From Hymenopus coronatus (taxonomy: Eukaryota; Arthropoda; Insecta; Mantodea; Hymenopodidae): DNA of 64,000 nt. The stretch spans positions 13,364,501 through 13,428,500 of the forward strand of contig CM060880.1 of the NCBI GenBank assembly GCA_030762935.1, written 5' to 3'. Under the pieces are notes generated by a model. It saw nothing but the letters and a program-made list of their open reading frames with translations. It was not told the origin of the DNA and did not search any database. Each line of letters begins with the position of its first letter. Positions within the stretch are counted from its first letter, which is position 1. This document shows positions 33,173 through 44,472 of this stretch, in pieces. Position numbers and translations under genes: made by a program.

Positions 33173-33633
33173 CACGACGGCATTGGATACAGAACGTCAC
33201 GTAAATCTAATGCGTTAGACTTTGACTTCATCTACTCTGTATAGTAATTAGCGAGTATTGTATTTCATTTAAAGATTCCATGTCGAGTTTTCACCGGAAA
33301 TGTATATTTTTAGGCCCTTTGAACCCTAAAAATCTTTTAAAAGTGTGCGTGTATATGTCTGTGGATAAGAGTAACTCAAAAATGAAAAGTCGGTTAAGCA
33401 GCAAACTTAATATTTACGCTCTATATCTTCAAAAGCGGCAACACTAGAATTTTTAATAAAATATCTCCACCCCTTTACATAGAAAATGTTCCGAAATGAT
33501 TCTTAATGGTTTTGACTAAAATGTCTTATGTTCAAGATACCTTCATGTTAAAGGAAATTATATCTTTAATTTTTTGGGAAAAACCTCTGAATTCCTCTTT
33601 ATTCTTGAATTATTTTTGCATCACGGGTAAACC

Positions 33634-33636
<3 letters not shown>

Positions 33637-33676
<40 letters not shown>
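33637..33676 (+). repeat. (GA)n microsatellite
   Basis: About 20 dinucleotide units inside the HE1 copy. Confidence 0.9.
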
Positions 33677-33677
<1 letters not shown>

Positions 33678-33815
33678 AAAATATTACTACACGAAATATG
33701 TAGATCGTGTCAAAGCACCTAATTTATGTTTTTTATTTTTTGTGGAAATTAGCCATTTCCAAGGTATTCCTTGTTTGAATTTTAAAATGCTTATAGTTTT
33801 CTCAAGTGGGAAGTA

Positions 33816-33821
<6 letters not shown>

Positions 33822-33850
<29 letters not shown>
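33822..33850 (+). repeat. (CT)n microsatellite
   Basis: About 14 units, complementary to the (GA)n tract 145 bp upstream. Confidence 0.9.
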
Positions 33851-33854
<4 letters not shown>

Positions 33855-34174
33855 TTGTTTGTTTCATTATATTTTCTTTGTTTCGTCCCTCTTCTTGTCA
33901 TCCAAAGAGAACGTAATTACTTACCGAACAGCTCTTAAAAGATTTGGCAATAAATCCTACCGAAAAACCTTTGCACCCATTGTACCTATAAATAAGTATA
34001 GAATAAACCGTTTTTACAAGTGTTTATAGATAGAACAATGCGGTTTTCTAAGAATAATACGTATATTGAAAAATGAGCATTTAAATTCATCTAAATGTAA
34101 TGTATCATTTATACGTAAACTATAATCTTTGGAGTGTTTTATTCTTTCTGTCACATATGCAGTTGCTTTCATGA

Positions 34175-35495
34175 TCAGCATTTCACAGAAGTTTTTGGGG
34201 ATGTCGGAGTCTTAAAAACACATGATATGAAAGGGAGAAGTGTACTAGTTATGATCGTTTGATCTGAATTTCACAGACGTTTTGGGGGTTACCATGGCCT
34301 TAAAAACACACATCGAAGCGAGAATCATTACTGATTAAGATCGTTTGATCATCTGCATTTCACAGACGTTTTGGGGGTTACCATGGCCTTAAAAACACAC
34401 ATGGAAGCGAGAATCATTACTGATTAAGATCGTTTGATCATCTGCATTTCACAGACATTTTGGGGGTTACCATGGCTTTAAAAACACACATGGAAGCGAG
34501 AGTTATTACGGATTATGATCGTTTGATCATCTGCATTTCAGAAGTTTTAGGGGTTACGATGGCCTTTAAAACACACATGGAAGCAAGAGAGGTACTGATT
34601 ATGATCGTTTGATGATCTGCATTTCAGAAGTTTTGGGGGTTACCATGGCCTTAAAAGCACACATGGAAGCAAGAATTATTACTGATTATGATCGTTTGAT
34701 CATCTGCATTTCAGAAGTTTTAGGGGTTACGATGGCCTTTAAAACACACATGGAAGCAAGAGAGGTATTATGATCGTTTGATGATCTGCATTTCAGAAGT
34801 TTTGGGGGTTACCATGGCCTTAAAAGCACACATGGAAGCAAGAATTATTACTGATTATGATCGTTTGATCATCTGCATTTCAGAAGTTTTGGGGGGTTAC
34901 CATGGCCTTAAAAACACACAATGGAAGCGAGAATCATTACTGATTATGATATTTTGATCATCTGCATTTCAGAAGTTTTGGGGGTTACCCTGGCCTTAAA
35001 AACATGGCCTTAAAAACACACATGGAAGCGAGAATCATTACTGATTATGATATTTTGATCATCTGCATTTCAGAAGTTTTGGGGGTTACCCTGGCCTTAA
35101 AAACACACATGGAAGCGAGAATCATTACTGATTATGATCGTTTGATGATCTGCATTTCAGAAGTTTTAGGGGTTACCATGGCTTTAAAACACACATGGAA
35201 GCGAGAATCATTACTGATTATGATATTTTGATCATCTGCATTTCAGAAGTTTTGGGGGCTACCATGGCCTTAAAAACACACATGGAAACGAGAATCATTA
35301 CTGATTATGATCGTTTGATGATCTGCATTTCAGAAGTTTTGGGGGTTACCATGGCCATAAAAACACACATGGAAGCGAGAATCATTACTGATTATGATCG
35401 TTTGATCTGCATTTCAGAAGTTTTGGGGGATATAAGGGGCTTAAAAACGCATGATTTGGAAGCGAGAAACGTACTGATTATGATCGTATTGTGTA
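34175..35495 (+). repeat. 87-bp tandem array, about 15 units
   Basis: Each unit carries ATTTCAGAAGTTTTGGGGG, ACCATGGCCTTAAAAACAC, CATGGAAGCGAGAATCATT and GATTATGATCGTTTGATC. Units near the left edge use the variant TTTCACAGACGTTTTGGG (two bases longer); the rest use TTTCAGAAGTTTTGGG. The stretch 34530-34860 holds a two-unit higher-order duplication, in which a unit with CAAGAGAGGTA alternates with one reading CAAGAATTATTAC. A 29-codon unit length keeps one plus-strand frame open through several units (35004-35231, 35195-35521), broken elsewhere by indels and by TAA in early units. Each CCATGG supplies an in-frame ATG. I take it as a minisatellite; the coding alternative is weak. Confidence 0.9.
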
Positions 35496-35935
35496 CGCGA
35501 GGTATTGCCTTTTTTGTGTAAGTGAATCCGTTGCGATTTCCAGGAGATGAAAACTGCTGCAGACATGAAAAGGCACTTTGCTCTCCCAGGCCATCTGTTT
35601 AAAATTCCTGAGGCAGTCAAGAGATAAATATCGCGGGGGGTATCAGTTACAGCATTTAGGAAAAATAGAACACGACGTTAACGGTTGTGGTTTTTAAAGT
35701 TCAGAACTTTCGGAAGCGGAGTGAGGGGGCAGGCGGGATCGTAAAGAGATAAATTGAGAGTCGGGAAGTATCGGAGAAGTTGGAGGCAAAAATACAAGCA
35801 TCGCAAATTACTGTCCTTGATAACAGCGCAGCGGAATATATTGGCAAAACGAAGGGTAAGGAAAATACACTCTCGAAGTCGCAAGAGGGATCGAGACAAG
35901 CGTAGTGTAATCCCTCATTTTCGGATTATGAATGT
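35496..35935. other. Unassigned stretch
   Basis: A plus-strand frame from 35754 is unusually Arg/Lys-rich (RNILAKRRVRKIHSRSRK) but then reads into the following ATT repeat. I do not credit it as a gene. Confidence 0.35.
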
Positions 35936-35937
35936 CA

Positions 35938-35938
<1 letters not shown>

Positions 35939-35980
<42 letters not shown>
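35939..35980 (+). repeat. (ATT)n microsatellite
   Basis: About 14 units. It makes poly-Leu or poly-Tyr in two spurious frames. Confidence 0.9.
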
Positions 35981-35981
<1 letters not shown>

Positions 35982-36054
35982 GTTCCAAAGTTACGCAAAA
36001 AGTTCATTTTTATTTCTGTTTACTTTTTCCGCCTTTCTCTGTTGCAAGTATAGA

Positions 36055-36735
36055 AAATCTAATGTGTTCCATTCATATGAATTTCTCTACAAACTATTGC
36101 TACAAATGATATGTCCTTACATATATTGTGGTAATGGAGATAAACATTAGCACAAATTGTTGTATTAGTTTTTTCTACGTAGGAGGAAAATAAGGCTAAA
36201 GCCATAGTTCAATCTTATAAAAAAAGCCTGTTGTTATGTGAAACAATTGAAATTCGGTTTTAGAGTTCCACGGCCAAGAGTAAAACAAAATAGAGATGAA
36301 ACGAAATATGACCTGCCGTTTGAGAAAGGTTTAAATAGTTTAAAGTTGAAAACAATATCAAGGAATATCTCGGGAAGGTTAACTATACAACAAATGTATA
36401 TGAACTAAATTGTGTCTTTTGAAGAGCTCTATATTTTTTGTGTAGTAAGTTTTTGTCTTTCTCTTAAGGTTTACCAGCTATAAAAAATTCGTCCAGAATG
36501 AAGAGGATTTCAGAGGCTATTCCCAGAAAATTCTCGATGCACATTTTATTTGATGTATAAGTAAAAACCGTTACAGCCATTTTTGAGAGAAACAAAAGTT
36601 TCAATAAATGTTCCATCTCAAGGGTAGATTTTACGGGGGGATTTTATTAAATATCTTCGTGTCGCATTCTTGGAAGATACCAAACTTAAATATTAAATTT
36701 AGTATTTAACGGACTTCTCGTTTTTGAGCTATTCT

Positions 36736-36789
<54 letters not shown>

Positions 36790-36926
36790 TCTGATCTGTT
36801 ACTAAAACTGCTTTGTTTCGTTCCGGGGTTCTTAAAACATTTCTGGTGAAATCTCGGTACTTAATTTTTGGGTGAAATAAAATGCCTTCCCTATGCATGT
36901 ACATAGCATGTGTAGAGAAAGTAAAA
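36055..36926 (+). mobile_element. HE1 element, full length, long (CA)n
   Basis: The start AATCTAATGTGTTCCATTCA and the close GTGTAGAGAAAGTAAAATT are both present. The internal tract is (CA)n of about 25 units at 36738-36788. The poly-Cys/Val minus frame at 36686-36904 is the readout of this tract. Confidence 0.85.
36738..36788 (+). repeat. (CA)n microsatellite
   Basis: It sits at the fixed HE1 microsatellite position, preceded by TTTTTGAGCTATTCTGTA. Confidence 0.95.
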
Positions 36927-37079
36927 TTATTGTATTATGTGATCGTCTGTTTTGAAGGACATTAAGTAATATTAAGTTATTACAAAAAGTGTGTACATGT
37001 CTGAAAACCCCAAATCCGAAGTAATAGAACTTTTTATACTGAAGTTCAGTGTCGTTGACGCCGCCTTGAAAGTTGTTTT

Positions 37080-37136
37080 CATTTAAAATACTGAGTTTGG
37101 TATTTAATGGATTTTTTTCGGGTTATGCTATTCGCC

Positions 37137-37175
<39 letters not shown>
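37080..37175 (+). mobile_element. HE1 dyad and (CA)n fragment
   Basis: AATACTGAGTTTGGTATTTAA, GGGTTATGCTATTCGCCAA and a (CA)n of about 17 units (37139-37172). Only this core of the element is kept. The following 37270-37390 may be a further worn piece. Confidence 0.5.
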
Positions 37176-38187
37176 CAAAAACTGTAGGAATGTTTGACAG
37201 TATGTGTGACTCACCACACGTCCCTTCCTTGACTGAAGCAACGTTGTGGCGTCAGTATCTCGCAAGTATTACCTTTAAACATGTCTGCTTTAACGATTTG
37301 GCTACAATGTGTTTAAGGTATTTTCAATGGGGAATAAAACGCATACATTGAATGTTCTGCGAGTACCCTGATTAGTCCTGTCCAATGTGAATGATCCTTG
37401 TATAAGACTTAGAAAGCAGCTGGTAGTATTTTTATTGTCCGTATGTTGGCTTACCTGAGAAATGGTAAAACTTTTTCAGTAATATTCCTTTCCCTTGCAA
37501 TATGCCTTTTTAGTAGCTTTCAATTCTGGTTATAAAATGTATATGTTGTGTATTTGTAGCCAGTTAGCTATATTTAAAGTTTAATTTAATTGCATGGACT
37601 CTTTCTCAGGCGATTAATACGAGGAGTATTTGCTACTGAATAAAATAGGTAAGTTTTAGAACTCAACTTTAAGATTTTATTTCAGTCAGGAACTTTGAAG
37701 AACGAAACTTCAATTGAGTTAAGATATCGATAACATAATAAATTATAGTATACAATATCAGCATAACTTATAGGTGGATGGCGTTTTTCTCAATGGCGTG
37801 TTTAATACGCACACTTGATTCTCTTATTACCCACTTCAATTGCTTTACAAACCATTTTCATCTTTCACAATTAACAGGATAAATTATGCCCACTAATTTT
37901 GCACATATTTTATTAAGTGAATGTATTTCTTTGAGGCAGGCCACAGATTGAGCTACGGGACCAACTCCGCTGGAGTAGCTTTATATTTGAATTAATGAGC
38001 GATTACTGATAAATAGTCCTCGCTGTGCACAGGTGTTGTTTTGTAGTGCTTGTCCTTTGTTTCTGTAGCCTTTCCCTGTCGTAGTATGTAGAGTGTTAAA
38101 GCATTTGGGTAGCGCACGTGGAATGCAAATACGTTTGCCAAGTGAGGAAAATGTGAATTGTCAATTGTTAAACGTGATGTGGGGTTC
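37176..38187. other. Unassigned stretch
   Basis: Possible HE1 traces at 37270-37390 (GTTCTGCGAGTACCCTGA). Nothing else recognised. Confidence 0.35.
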
Positions 38188-39064
38188 TTTCTACTTTCTC
38201 TACACGTACTATGTGCATAGTGTATAGAGAAGGTAGATATTATAATGCACCCAAACTTTTGATACCGAAATGCACCTTTTCAGACTCCCTGATTCCAAAA
38301 AAAACCAAAAAAAACACATTTTTAGGAACACGTCCATTTGTTTGTGTGTGTGTGTGTGTGTGGACAGCATAGCTGAAAAACGAAAAGACCGTTAAATACC
38401 AAAATTTGTATTTAGGTTTTGTATCTTCCAAGGATGCGACACGAAGATTTTAAAGAAAATCCCCCCACCCCCAATTGCCCTTTACGTGGACCATTTTTCG
38501 AAAATTTTTGATTTTCTCAAAAATGGCTCTAACGATTTTGATTAAAATGCCGTATGTTAAAGATATTTTTATGACAAACGAAATGCATATCTTGAATTTC
38601 TCTGTGAATAGCCTGTTAAGATCTCTTCATTCTGAATGACTTGTGTATAACTGACAAACCATAAGAGATAGACAAAAACTTACTACACAAAAAAAAAAGT
38701 GTAGATCTCATTAAAACACAATGTTAAAAAAAAATGTAGAGTTACCGTTTTCGAGATATTCCGGATTATTGATATCAATTTTAACCCACTTAAACTTTTC
38801 TCGAACGGGAAGACATCTTTCTTCTCGTTTCTCTACTCCTGGCAGAAAGGTATGGAATTTCAATTGTTTCACATAGTGATCGGTTTTTAAAGGACTTGAG
38901 TATCGCTTTAGGCTAGGTATTCCCTTTGTTCTGTTCTTCTTATAAGAAAGATAGCAATAAGACTAACGCTGCTAATGTTTATCTTGATTAGCATGATGCA
39001 GCTAAAAGTTTACCTAATCTTTTGAGGAGCAGCTAGAGAAAGTGATATGAATCAGATTTCTTTT
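38188..39064 (-). mobile_element. HE1 element, full length
   Basis: A clean palindrome: CTCTACACGTACTATGTGCA, TAGTGTATAGAGAAGG. (GT)n of about 9 units near 38343-38361. The 5' end GCTAGAGAAAGTGATATGAA is shorter than consensus (the GTTCCATT dyad is missing), ending in ATCAGATTTC. Confidence 0.85.
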
Positions 39065-39084
39065 TCAGTTTATCGTTATTTAAC

Positions 39085-39470
39085 CTGGTGAGATTTTTGT
39101 AGTGTTTAATGCCCGCTTTTACTACTTGTGGCACCGCAGGCGATGTATGAAATCAAGATAGAGCACCGGTGGAATGCGATGACGGGAGAAACCGGAGAAT
39201 CTGGAGAAAACCCGCCCCTGCCCGCTTTGTCCACCACAAATCTCACATACAGTCGCTTGAGATCGAATCCGGGCCGCTTAGGTGGGAGGCGAGTGGTTTA
39301 ACCACTCGGCCACGGCGCGGCCCTAACCAGGTGATCACATTAGCCCGGGTCAAGGAGCTTAAGCTTACTCAAAATTGTTCTCTGGATGAGGAAAACCCCC
39401 GTAAAAATCTTATCCAAGTAACTCATCCTAACCGAGATATCAAACTTGAATGTAAGACAGACACGCTACC
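39085..39470 (-). repeat. SINE-C with tRNA-like head
   Basis: On the minus strand the head at about 39325-39250 reads GCCGTGGCCGAGTGGTTAAA (A box) and CGGATTCGATCTCAAGC (B box), in the style of a tRNA with a long variable arm. The body follows: GTGGTGGACAAAGCGGGCAG and CGGTTTCTCCCGTCATCGCA. The flanks (TTTAACCTGGTGAG at 39090, CCTAACCAGGTGATCAC at 39322, and the TACTCAAAATTGTTCTC to CACGCTACC block) are shared with the repeat at 50391. The element therefore either inserted into that repeat or is part of it. The 123-codon plus frame is incidental. Confidence 0.65.
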
Positions 39471-39734
39471 CTCACACTACAAAAGTAATGTATTTGTGTA
39501 TGTGTCGTTTCGTAATCGGATTACCCTCCCCGTTTTATAGGACTTACAAGCCAATAAATGCCTAGGGATCAGAAGCCTGTCGTGGAGCCAATGGCACGAA
39601 ACTACAGAATAGAGAACCTGTTACGAAGGGTCGGCCCGTAGCCAGGCATAAACATGAGGGAGTGGATGATAAGAATATAAGCGAAATTGATGATTGTAAA
39701 GATGATGGATCAGTTTATGGAATGAGTGGTAGGA

Positions 39735-39862
39735 GAAACTGAGGACGCGGAGGAAACCCGCCCAGACGCCGCTTCGTCCACCACGAATCCCATGGGGATC
39801 GAACCTGGGCCGCCTAAATGGGAGGCGAGCGGTCTAACCACTCACCCATGGCGCCGCCATTT
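39735..39862 (-). repeat. SINE-C, second copy
   Basis: The head reads CGCCATGGGTGAGTGGTTAG and CCAGGTTCGATCCCCATGG. The body has GTGGTGGACGAAGCGGCG and GGTTTCCTCCGCGTCCTCAG. It is closely related to the copy 450 bp to the left, on the same strand. Confidence 0.7.
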
Positions 39863-40374
39863 GTGTATGTGCTGGGTTTAATCCCTCGGCCTCGGGAACA
39901 GGAGACCAGCGCGTATATAACTGATCCATCCAGACCAACCCATGCTTCTTTGTTTTTACACTTTGTGCCTCCAGAAAGGAAAATTGTTAGTTATTTACCA
40001 TAAGAAGCGCTACTCTAACTTTTTGGATGTGTATGTGCATAAATTTGAAGCACGGAGCTCCAGGATTACCTGGATTGTTTTTCATATTTAAAGTAAATAT
40101 GCGTAACCAGCTTACACTAATGAAACAAAGATGAGAAAATACTGTCTATGCCAGCAGGTGTGAACTTTTGGCCGGCCGGTCCATGTGTCATCATTAACTT
40201 ATTTCGTGAGCCCCTGGTATCTGTGAGCGGCGTAAAAGTTGCACGTGGTGTTACTCCGCCCTTTGTTGCCTTTCACCCCATGCATGCTGCATTTGATAGA
40301 ATCATTCCATGCGTTACATTTATTCTCTCGCTTCAATTTAATGTATACATACATGATATCCTATTTTATGTTTC
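39863..40374. other. Spacer, nothing recognised
   Basis: No repeat block or credible frame. Confidence 0.3.
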
Positions 40375-40680
40375 TGAAAACGCAAATTGTACCCAACCTA
40401 ATAAAGAAAGCACAACAATTTTTGGGAAAAACATCTTTATTTCTCTACGTAGTCTCCTTTCAGCCTGATACCTTTTCCCAGCGTTGTTCAATAGCTTCGA
40501 TACCCTGTTTATAGTGAGAACTATCGAGGTCTGCAAATAGCCACCAACTACATACTCCACCTCTTCATTGTAGGCAAATCTTCTACCGCCAAGCCATTTC
40601 TTCAAGTTTGGAAACAGAAAATAATGAGAGGGGGCTAAATCTGGCGAATAGGGGAGCACGAGGAAGCCGTTCGAACTTAA
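40375..40680 (-). pseudogene. mariner-like transposase, C-terminal remnant
   Basis: The minus strand from about 40665 reads LPYSPDLAPSHYFLFPNLKK then WLGGRRFAYNEEV. The Y-S-P-D-L-A-P-S-(D/H)-Y block is the hallmark around the last catalytic Asp of mariner/SETMAR-type transposases. In this copy the PD is kept and the residue before Y is His. After VEYVVGGYL a one-base shift moves the family pattern to another frame, where EAIEQRWEK is read. A second shift near 40445 leads to LKGDYVEK just before the usual stop. Everything upstream of the C-terminal quarter is missing. A TTAGGTTGGGTAC-like stretch (minus strand, about 40402-40390) resembles mariner terminal sequence, but I could not pair it with a partner. 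The element is dead. Confidence 0.8.
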
Positions 40681-40779
40681 CTCATTTCTTTGTTAGGTCG
40701 GGCACTTCTGGTTCAGCCCTCGCACCTAAAATTTCTGTAGAAAAGCTGTCTAGAAGTGAATTAAACCAATGCTTCACGA

Positions 40780-41065
40780 GATTTCCACCTCCTGTCCTAC
40801 ACACGGTTTCTGTGAGAAAACAATTAAAATTATCACAATTGTCCATAATAGTTGACTAAAACTATGAACCCTGGGACTTAAAGTGCTTACAGCATTGTAA
40901 GTCGCCATTGGGGTTATCCTCTTAAAATAATATGAGAACAGTTTGTGGTTTAACAACCGGCTAGAGAACGGGAGATCTGAGGTTCAAATCTGAGCTATGG
41001 CATTGTATTTTTCAGTCTGACTCTACCTATCCAATTTTGCCCTACTTACGGCTTCTGTGAGGCAA
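40780..41065 (+). repeat. SINE-A unit with direct-repeat ends
   Basis: Both ends carry the same motif: TCCTGTCCTACACACGGTTT at 40791 and TTTTGCCCTACTTACGGCTT near 41034. That gives a repeat period of about 245 bp. The A-box half of the tRNA head is deleted (GTGGTTTAACAACCGGCTAG); the B box is GAGGTTCAAATCTGAGC at about 40979-40995. Confidence 0.7.
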
Positions 41066-42039
41066 TACATACATGTTTTATATAGTTGAACATTACTGGG
41101 GAATTTCTCTAGGACTGTGAAAATACTGAACTAATCCATGTAGTGATTTACGAGATTGGCGTGTTCACACTGACATACATGTTTTGTATACCTAAACACT
41201 CCTGAGAGACATTATAGAACTGTGCTATGTAGGCAGCAACATTAGATCCACTCTCTTTATTTTCGTAACGTTGCGCATGAGAGGTTACCAGCTATAACTC
41301 TTTAAGTACTCGGGTTCGAGTCCTTGCGTTAAGGTTTTTGCCAATATTGAGTAGATTTATTCAGTGGACCGTGAAGTACAGAAAGAACGCAGAGACCTTT
41401 AACAAGTATTTCGGAAGAGAACACAGACTTGGCAGAAAATGCCAAAGGTGAATGCATTTCTAATTAGAGGAAAACAGCAGCTGGCGTCGTCATCGTCTCG
41501 ACATTTTTTTCCATTTCTCTCTTGTGCGCTGTTCCATTGTTGGACCGAGCAGACTCTGCTAATTGTAAACGACGAGCTGCTCTTGTATTAGAATTTAGAT
41601 GGGAGGCAAAAGTGCTCTGCGAGAAAGGTTTTTACCATCGACCGCTGGATACATTTCATTGGCTAATAGAGTCTTCTGGCTCTGCTCATTATCCTTCTTC
41701 TACAATAGACTGTTCACTGCATCAACTCCAGTTCTTCTATCCGTAACATAGAACATTTACATTAACATCTATTTGACTAACAACACGCTACTTCCAATTC
41801 TGAGAAATAATTTTGAATAAACAAGGAGGCTCTTAAAAAGCTCAGCAAAGAGAAATTTGTGTTTTATTGCAGAGATACTACATCGCACTCCCTGTCTATG
41901 CCCGGGTAAGCATTCATTGTAATTAAATCAAGAAATGAAAGGAAACAAGACATGTTTTCATTTAAAAGCTAGTTTGTTATGAATATTGTTGAAGATATTC
42001 CCTGGCAGAGGGAGGTAAGGAATTTGGTGATAATTTTGT
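41066..42039. other. Unassigned stretch
   Basis: A B-box-like GGGTTCGAGTCC at 41323-41334 hints at another decayed tRNA head. A 74-codon frame at 41522-41746 has no family features. Confidence 0.35.
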
Positions 42040-42110
42040 TTTTCTCACAGAAACCTATGTAGGACAGGAGTTGTATAGGTAGAGTCAGACTGAAAAACTC
42101 AACGCCATAG
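42040..42110 (-). repeat. SINE-A tail fragment
   Basis: CTCACAGAAACC, GGACAGGAGTTGTATAGGTA and AGACTGAAAAACTCAACGCC: the 3' tail only. It is fused at about 42108 to an HE1 5' end fragment. Confidence 0.6.
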
Positions 42111-42292
42111 CTTTTAACTATCACTTTAACCTATGGTAGTCCCTTATTTCGCTTCTACTTACAAGGAAGTAAGAAATAAGACTATTTCTGCTAATTTTTT
42201 CTCGATTAGTATGAAGTTAATAAAGCGTTAGCTTTTTAACAATAATTTGTTGCTGAGATGTAGAGAAAGTCATGTGAATGGAACACATGAAA
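42111..42292 (-). mobile_element. HE1 5' fragment
   Basis: TTTTAACTATCACTTTAACC to GATGTAGAGAAAGTCATGTG and GGAACACATGAAA. Only the last 180 bp or so is present, close to consensus, suggesting a recent copy. Confidence 0.8.
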
Positions 42293-42809
42293 ATTATTTA
42301 CATACGTAACATAGATAAGGGGTGGAGAAAGCAATGAGTAACAGTGTACGACATGAAGTCTTTGGAGCGATCCTCTAAATTACAGAGTTGGAAGTCACAT
42401 CGCCATGTGAAAGATTTTCCGTTTTCTGGAGTGGAAATGGTGGCATGAATTGAAGCGCGAGGAAAAAGCTATTGACTGGACAATCCGACGTTATCACACG
42501 CTGTGCTGTAACGAAGACATTCAACTGCGATAGCTTTACCATTTCATTTTATAACTTTTCTTGGGGAGATAGCATTGTTTGTGAGACAAGGCCGTACTCT
42601 TTAACGGAAACTTTTAATACAGCTTGGGGGGAAAAGGAAGCGAGCTCCTGGAATCATGGACAACCTAAGGTAACCGTTAATTACGTGATGTATAAGTATC
42701 ATTATTTCAGGCCCTTTTTCTTATTCTTCCTTCCTCCTTTCTGTGTATTTGGTTGAATTGGCCTCATGATAAAAGTTGGTTTACTTTTACCAGTTTTACA
42801 GTTGACATT
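42293..42809. other. Spacer, nothing recognised
   Basis: A 94-codon plus frame (42472-42756) lacks family features. Confidence 0.3.
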
Positions 42810-43621
42810 TATTACTTTCTCTGCGACGTATTTACAATGAGAAGGTATTATTCCCTAAAATTCGATACCGAGATTTAACTGGAAATACATGTTTTGAGGT
42901 CCCGTTATTGCAACAAATAAAAATGGTCCGTGTGACTATGGACAACATAAACGTTAAACTTGGTATAGTCCAAGGATACGGCACGAAGATTTTCAGGAAA
43001 ATCCCCCATCCCAACTATTTTACCTGCAACTTTTTTTTCGAAATTTTCGATTTTCCAAAATTGCCTAACGATTTTGATTAAAATATCGTATAGTAAATAC
43101 ATTTACATGACAAATAACACATATATCCTGAATTTTGTGGGAGCAGTACCTGAAATACACTTCATTATGAATGACTTTTGCGTAACTGGTAAGCCGCAAG
43201 ACTCACTGCACAAAAAATGTAGATGTTAAAACACGCAATTTATGTCATATACATTGTTTTATTAGAGTTAATTGTTTTCGACATATCTCGTGTTATTGGT
43301 TTCAATTTTAGAATACCACTAACTTCTCTCAAACCCGAAGTCCTCGTCCGTTTCTACTCTCTTTTGCTTTACTCCTGGCCTCGGAAACAGAACCGAATAT
43401 CAATGACAATCTCATAGCGACAGCTTTTAAAACATTTGACTGTCGCTTTAACTTAGCATATCCCCCTTAATTTTCTTCTAGTTAAAAGGAAGTAACTTCT
43501 AATACAATTTATGGTATGTTTATATTGATTAGCATTATCTAGATAAAGAATAACCATTTGTAACAATATTTTGTTTTAATAACAGATAGAGAAAGTCATG
43601 TGAACGGAACACATCAGATTT
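42810..43621 (-). mobile_element. HE1 element, first of a head-to-tail pair
   Basis: The palindrome is damaged (CTCTGCGACGTATTTACAATG). The microsatellite site is reduced to GTGTGACTATGG. The 5' end is well kept (GATAGAGAAAGTCATGTGAA, CACATCAGATTTTT) and its T-run is shared with the start of the next copy. Confidence 0.85.
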
Positions 43622-44472
43622 TTACTTTCTCTACACGTACTGTGTATATAATGTATATAAAAGCTATTGTATTGTTCCCAGAAATTCGATACCGAGATTC
43701 CACCGGAAATACATGTTTTGGGTCTCCCTAAGTCAAAAAAAAGCACTTTTGGAAAAAGATCCCGTCGGCATAGCTCATAAACGAAAAGACTGTTAAATAC
43801 CAAACTTGGATTTAACTTTGGTATCTTCCAAGCATGCGACAGGAAGATTTTCAAGAAAATCTCCCACCCCAAACTACCCTTAACATGGAAAAAAACTTTG
43901 AAAATTTTGATTTTCTCAAAAATGCCTCTAAAGATTTTGATTGAAATCTCTTACATTTAAGATATTTACATACCAAATAAAATGTTTATCTTGAGTTTTC
44001 TGGGAATAGCCTCTAAAGGGTTCTTTATTCTGGATGATTTTATTGCATTTTTCATAACTGATAAACCGTAAGAGATAGACAAAAACTTACTACACAAAAA
44101 ATGTAGATCACCATAAAAGACACAATTTATATCATATACATTTTTTCCGTGGAGTTGGTCGTTTTTGAGATATTCCTCGTTTTTTGGCTTCAGATTTGAA
44201 AAACGTATACTTTTCTCATACAGGAATTTGTCAACTCCTGTCCATACAGACAAAGAAACTTCAGTGTCATAGCAACCAGCTTTTGACTATCACTTTAACC
44301 TATAATACCTACTCCCTTATTTCGCTTCTACTTACAAGAAAGCAAGTAATAAGACTATTTCTGTTATTTTTTTCTCGATTAGCATGAAGTAATAGGAGAA
44401 TAAGTTTTTTAACAATAATTTGTTGCAGAGATGTAGAGAAAGTCATGTAAATGGAACACATCAGATTTTTTT
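43622..44472 (-). mobile_element. HE1 element, second of a head-to-tail pair
   Basis: It begins ACTTTCTCTACACGTACTGTG immediately after the T-run of its neighbour. The GT tract is deleted (AAAGATCCCGTCGGCATAG). The 5' end GATGTAGAGAAAGTCATGTA is intact. The join reads CATCAGA-T5-ACTTTCTC with no extra bases. Confidence 0.85.

Larger units (their letters stand above)
33252..33940 (-). mobile_element. HE1 element, old, with (GA)n and (CT)n expansions
   Basis: The palindrome is lost, but the order of blocks is normal, from GAGTTTTCACCGGAAATG to ACTTACCGAACAGCTCTTAAA. A (GA)n run (33637-33676) has grown from the AAGAGAGA site in the AAACCATAAGAG block. A (CT)n run (33822-33850) has grown from a T/C-rich site. 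Both lie within one copy. Confidence 0.65.

Noticed and set aside
34175..35495. CRISPR array
   Set aside because: Units are contiguous with no unique spacers, and the context is eukaryotic.
35754..36053. Arg/Lys-rich 99-codon frame
   Set aside because: The basic stretch is followed by an ATT-repeat-encoded poly-Leu; no splice or family support.
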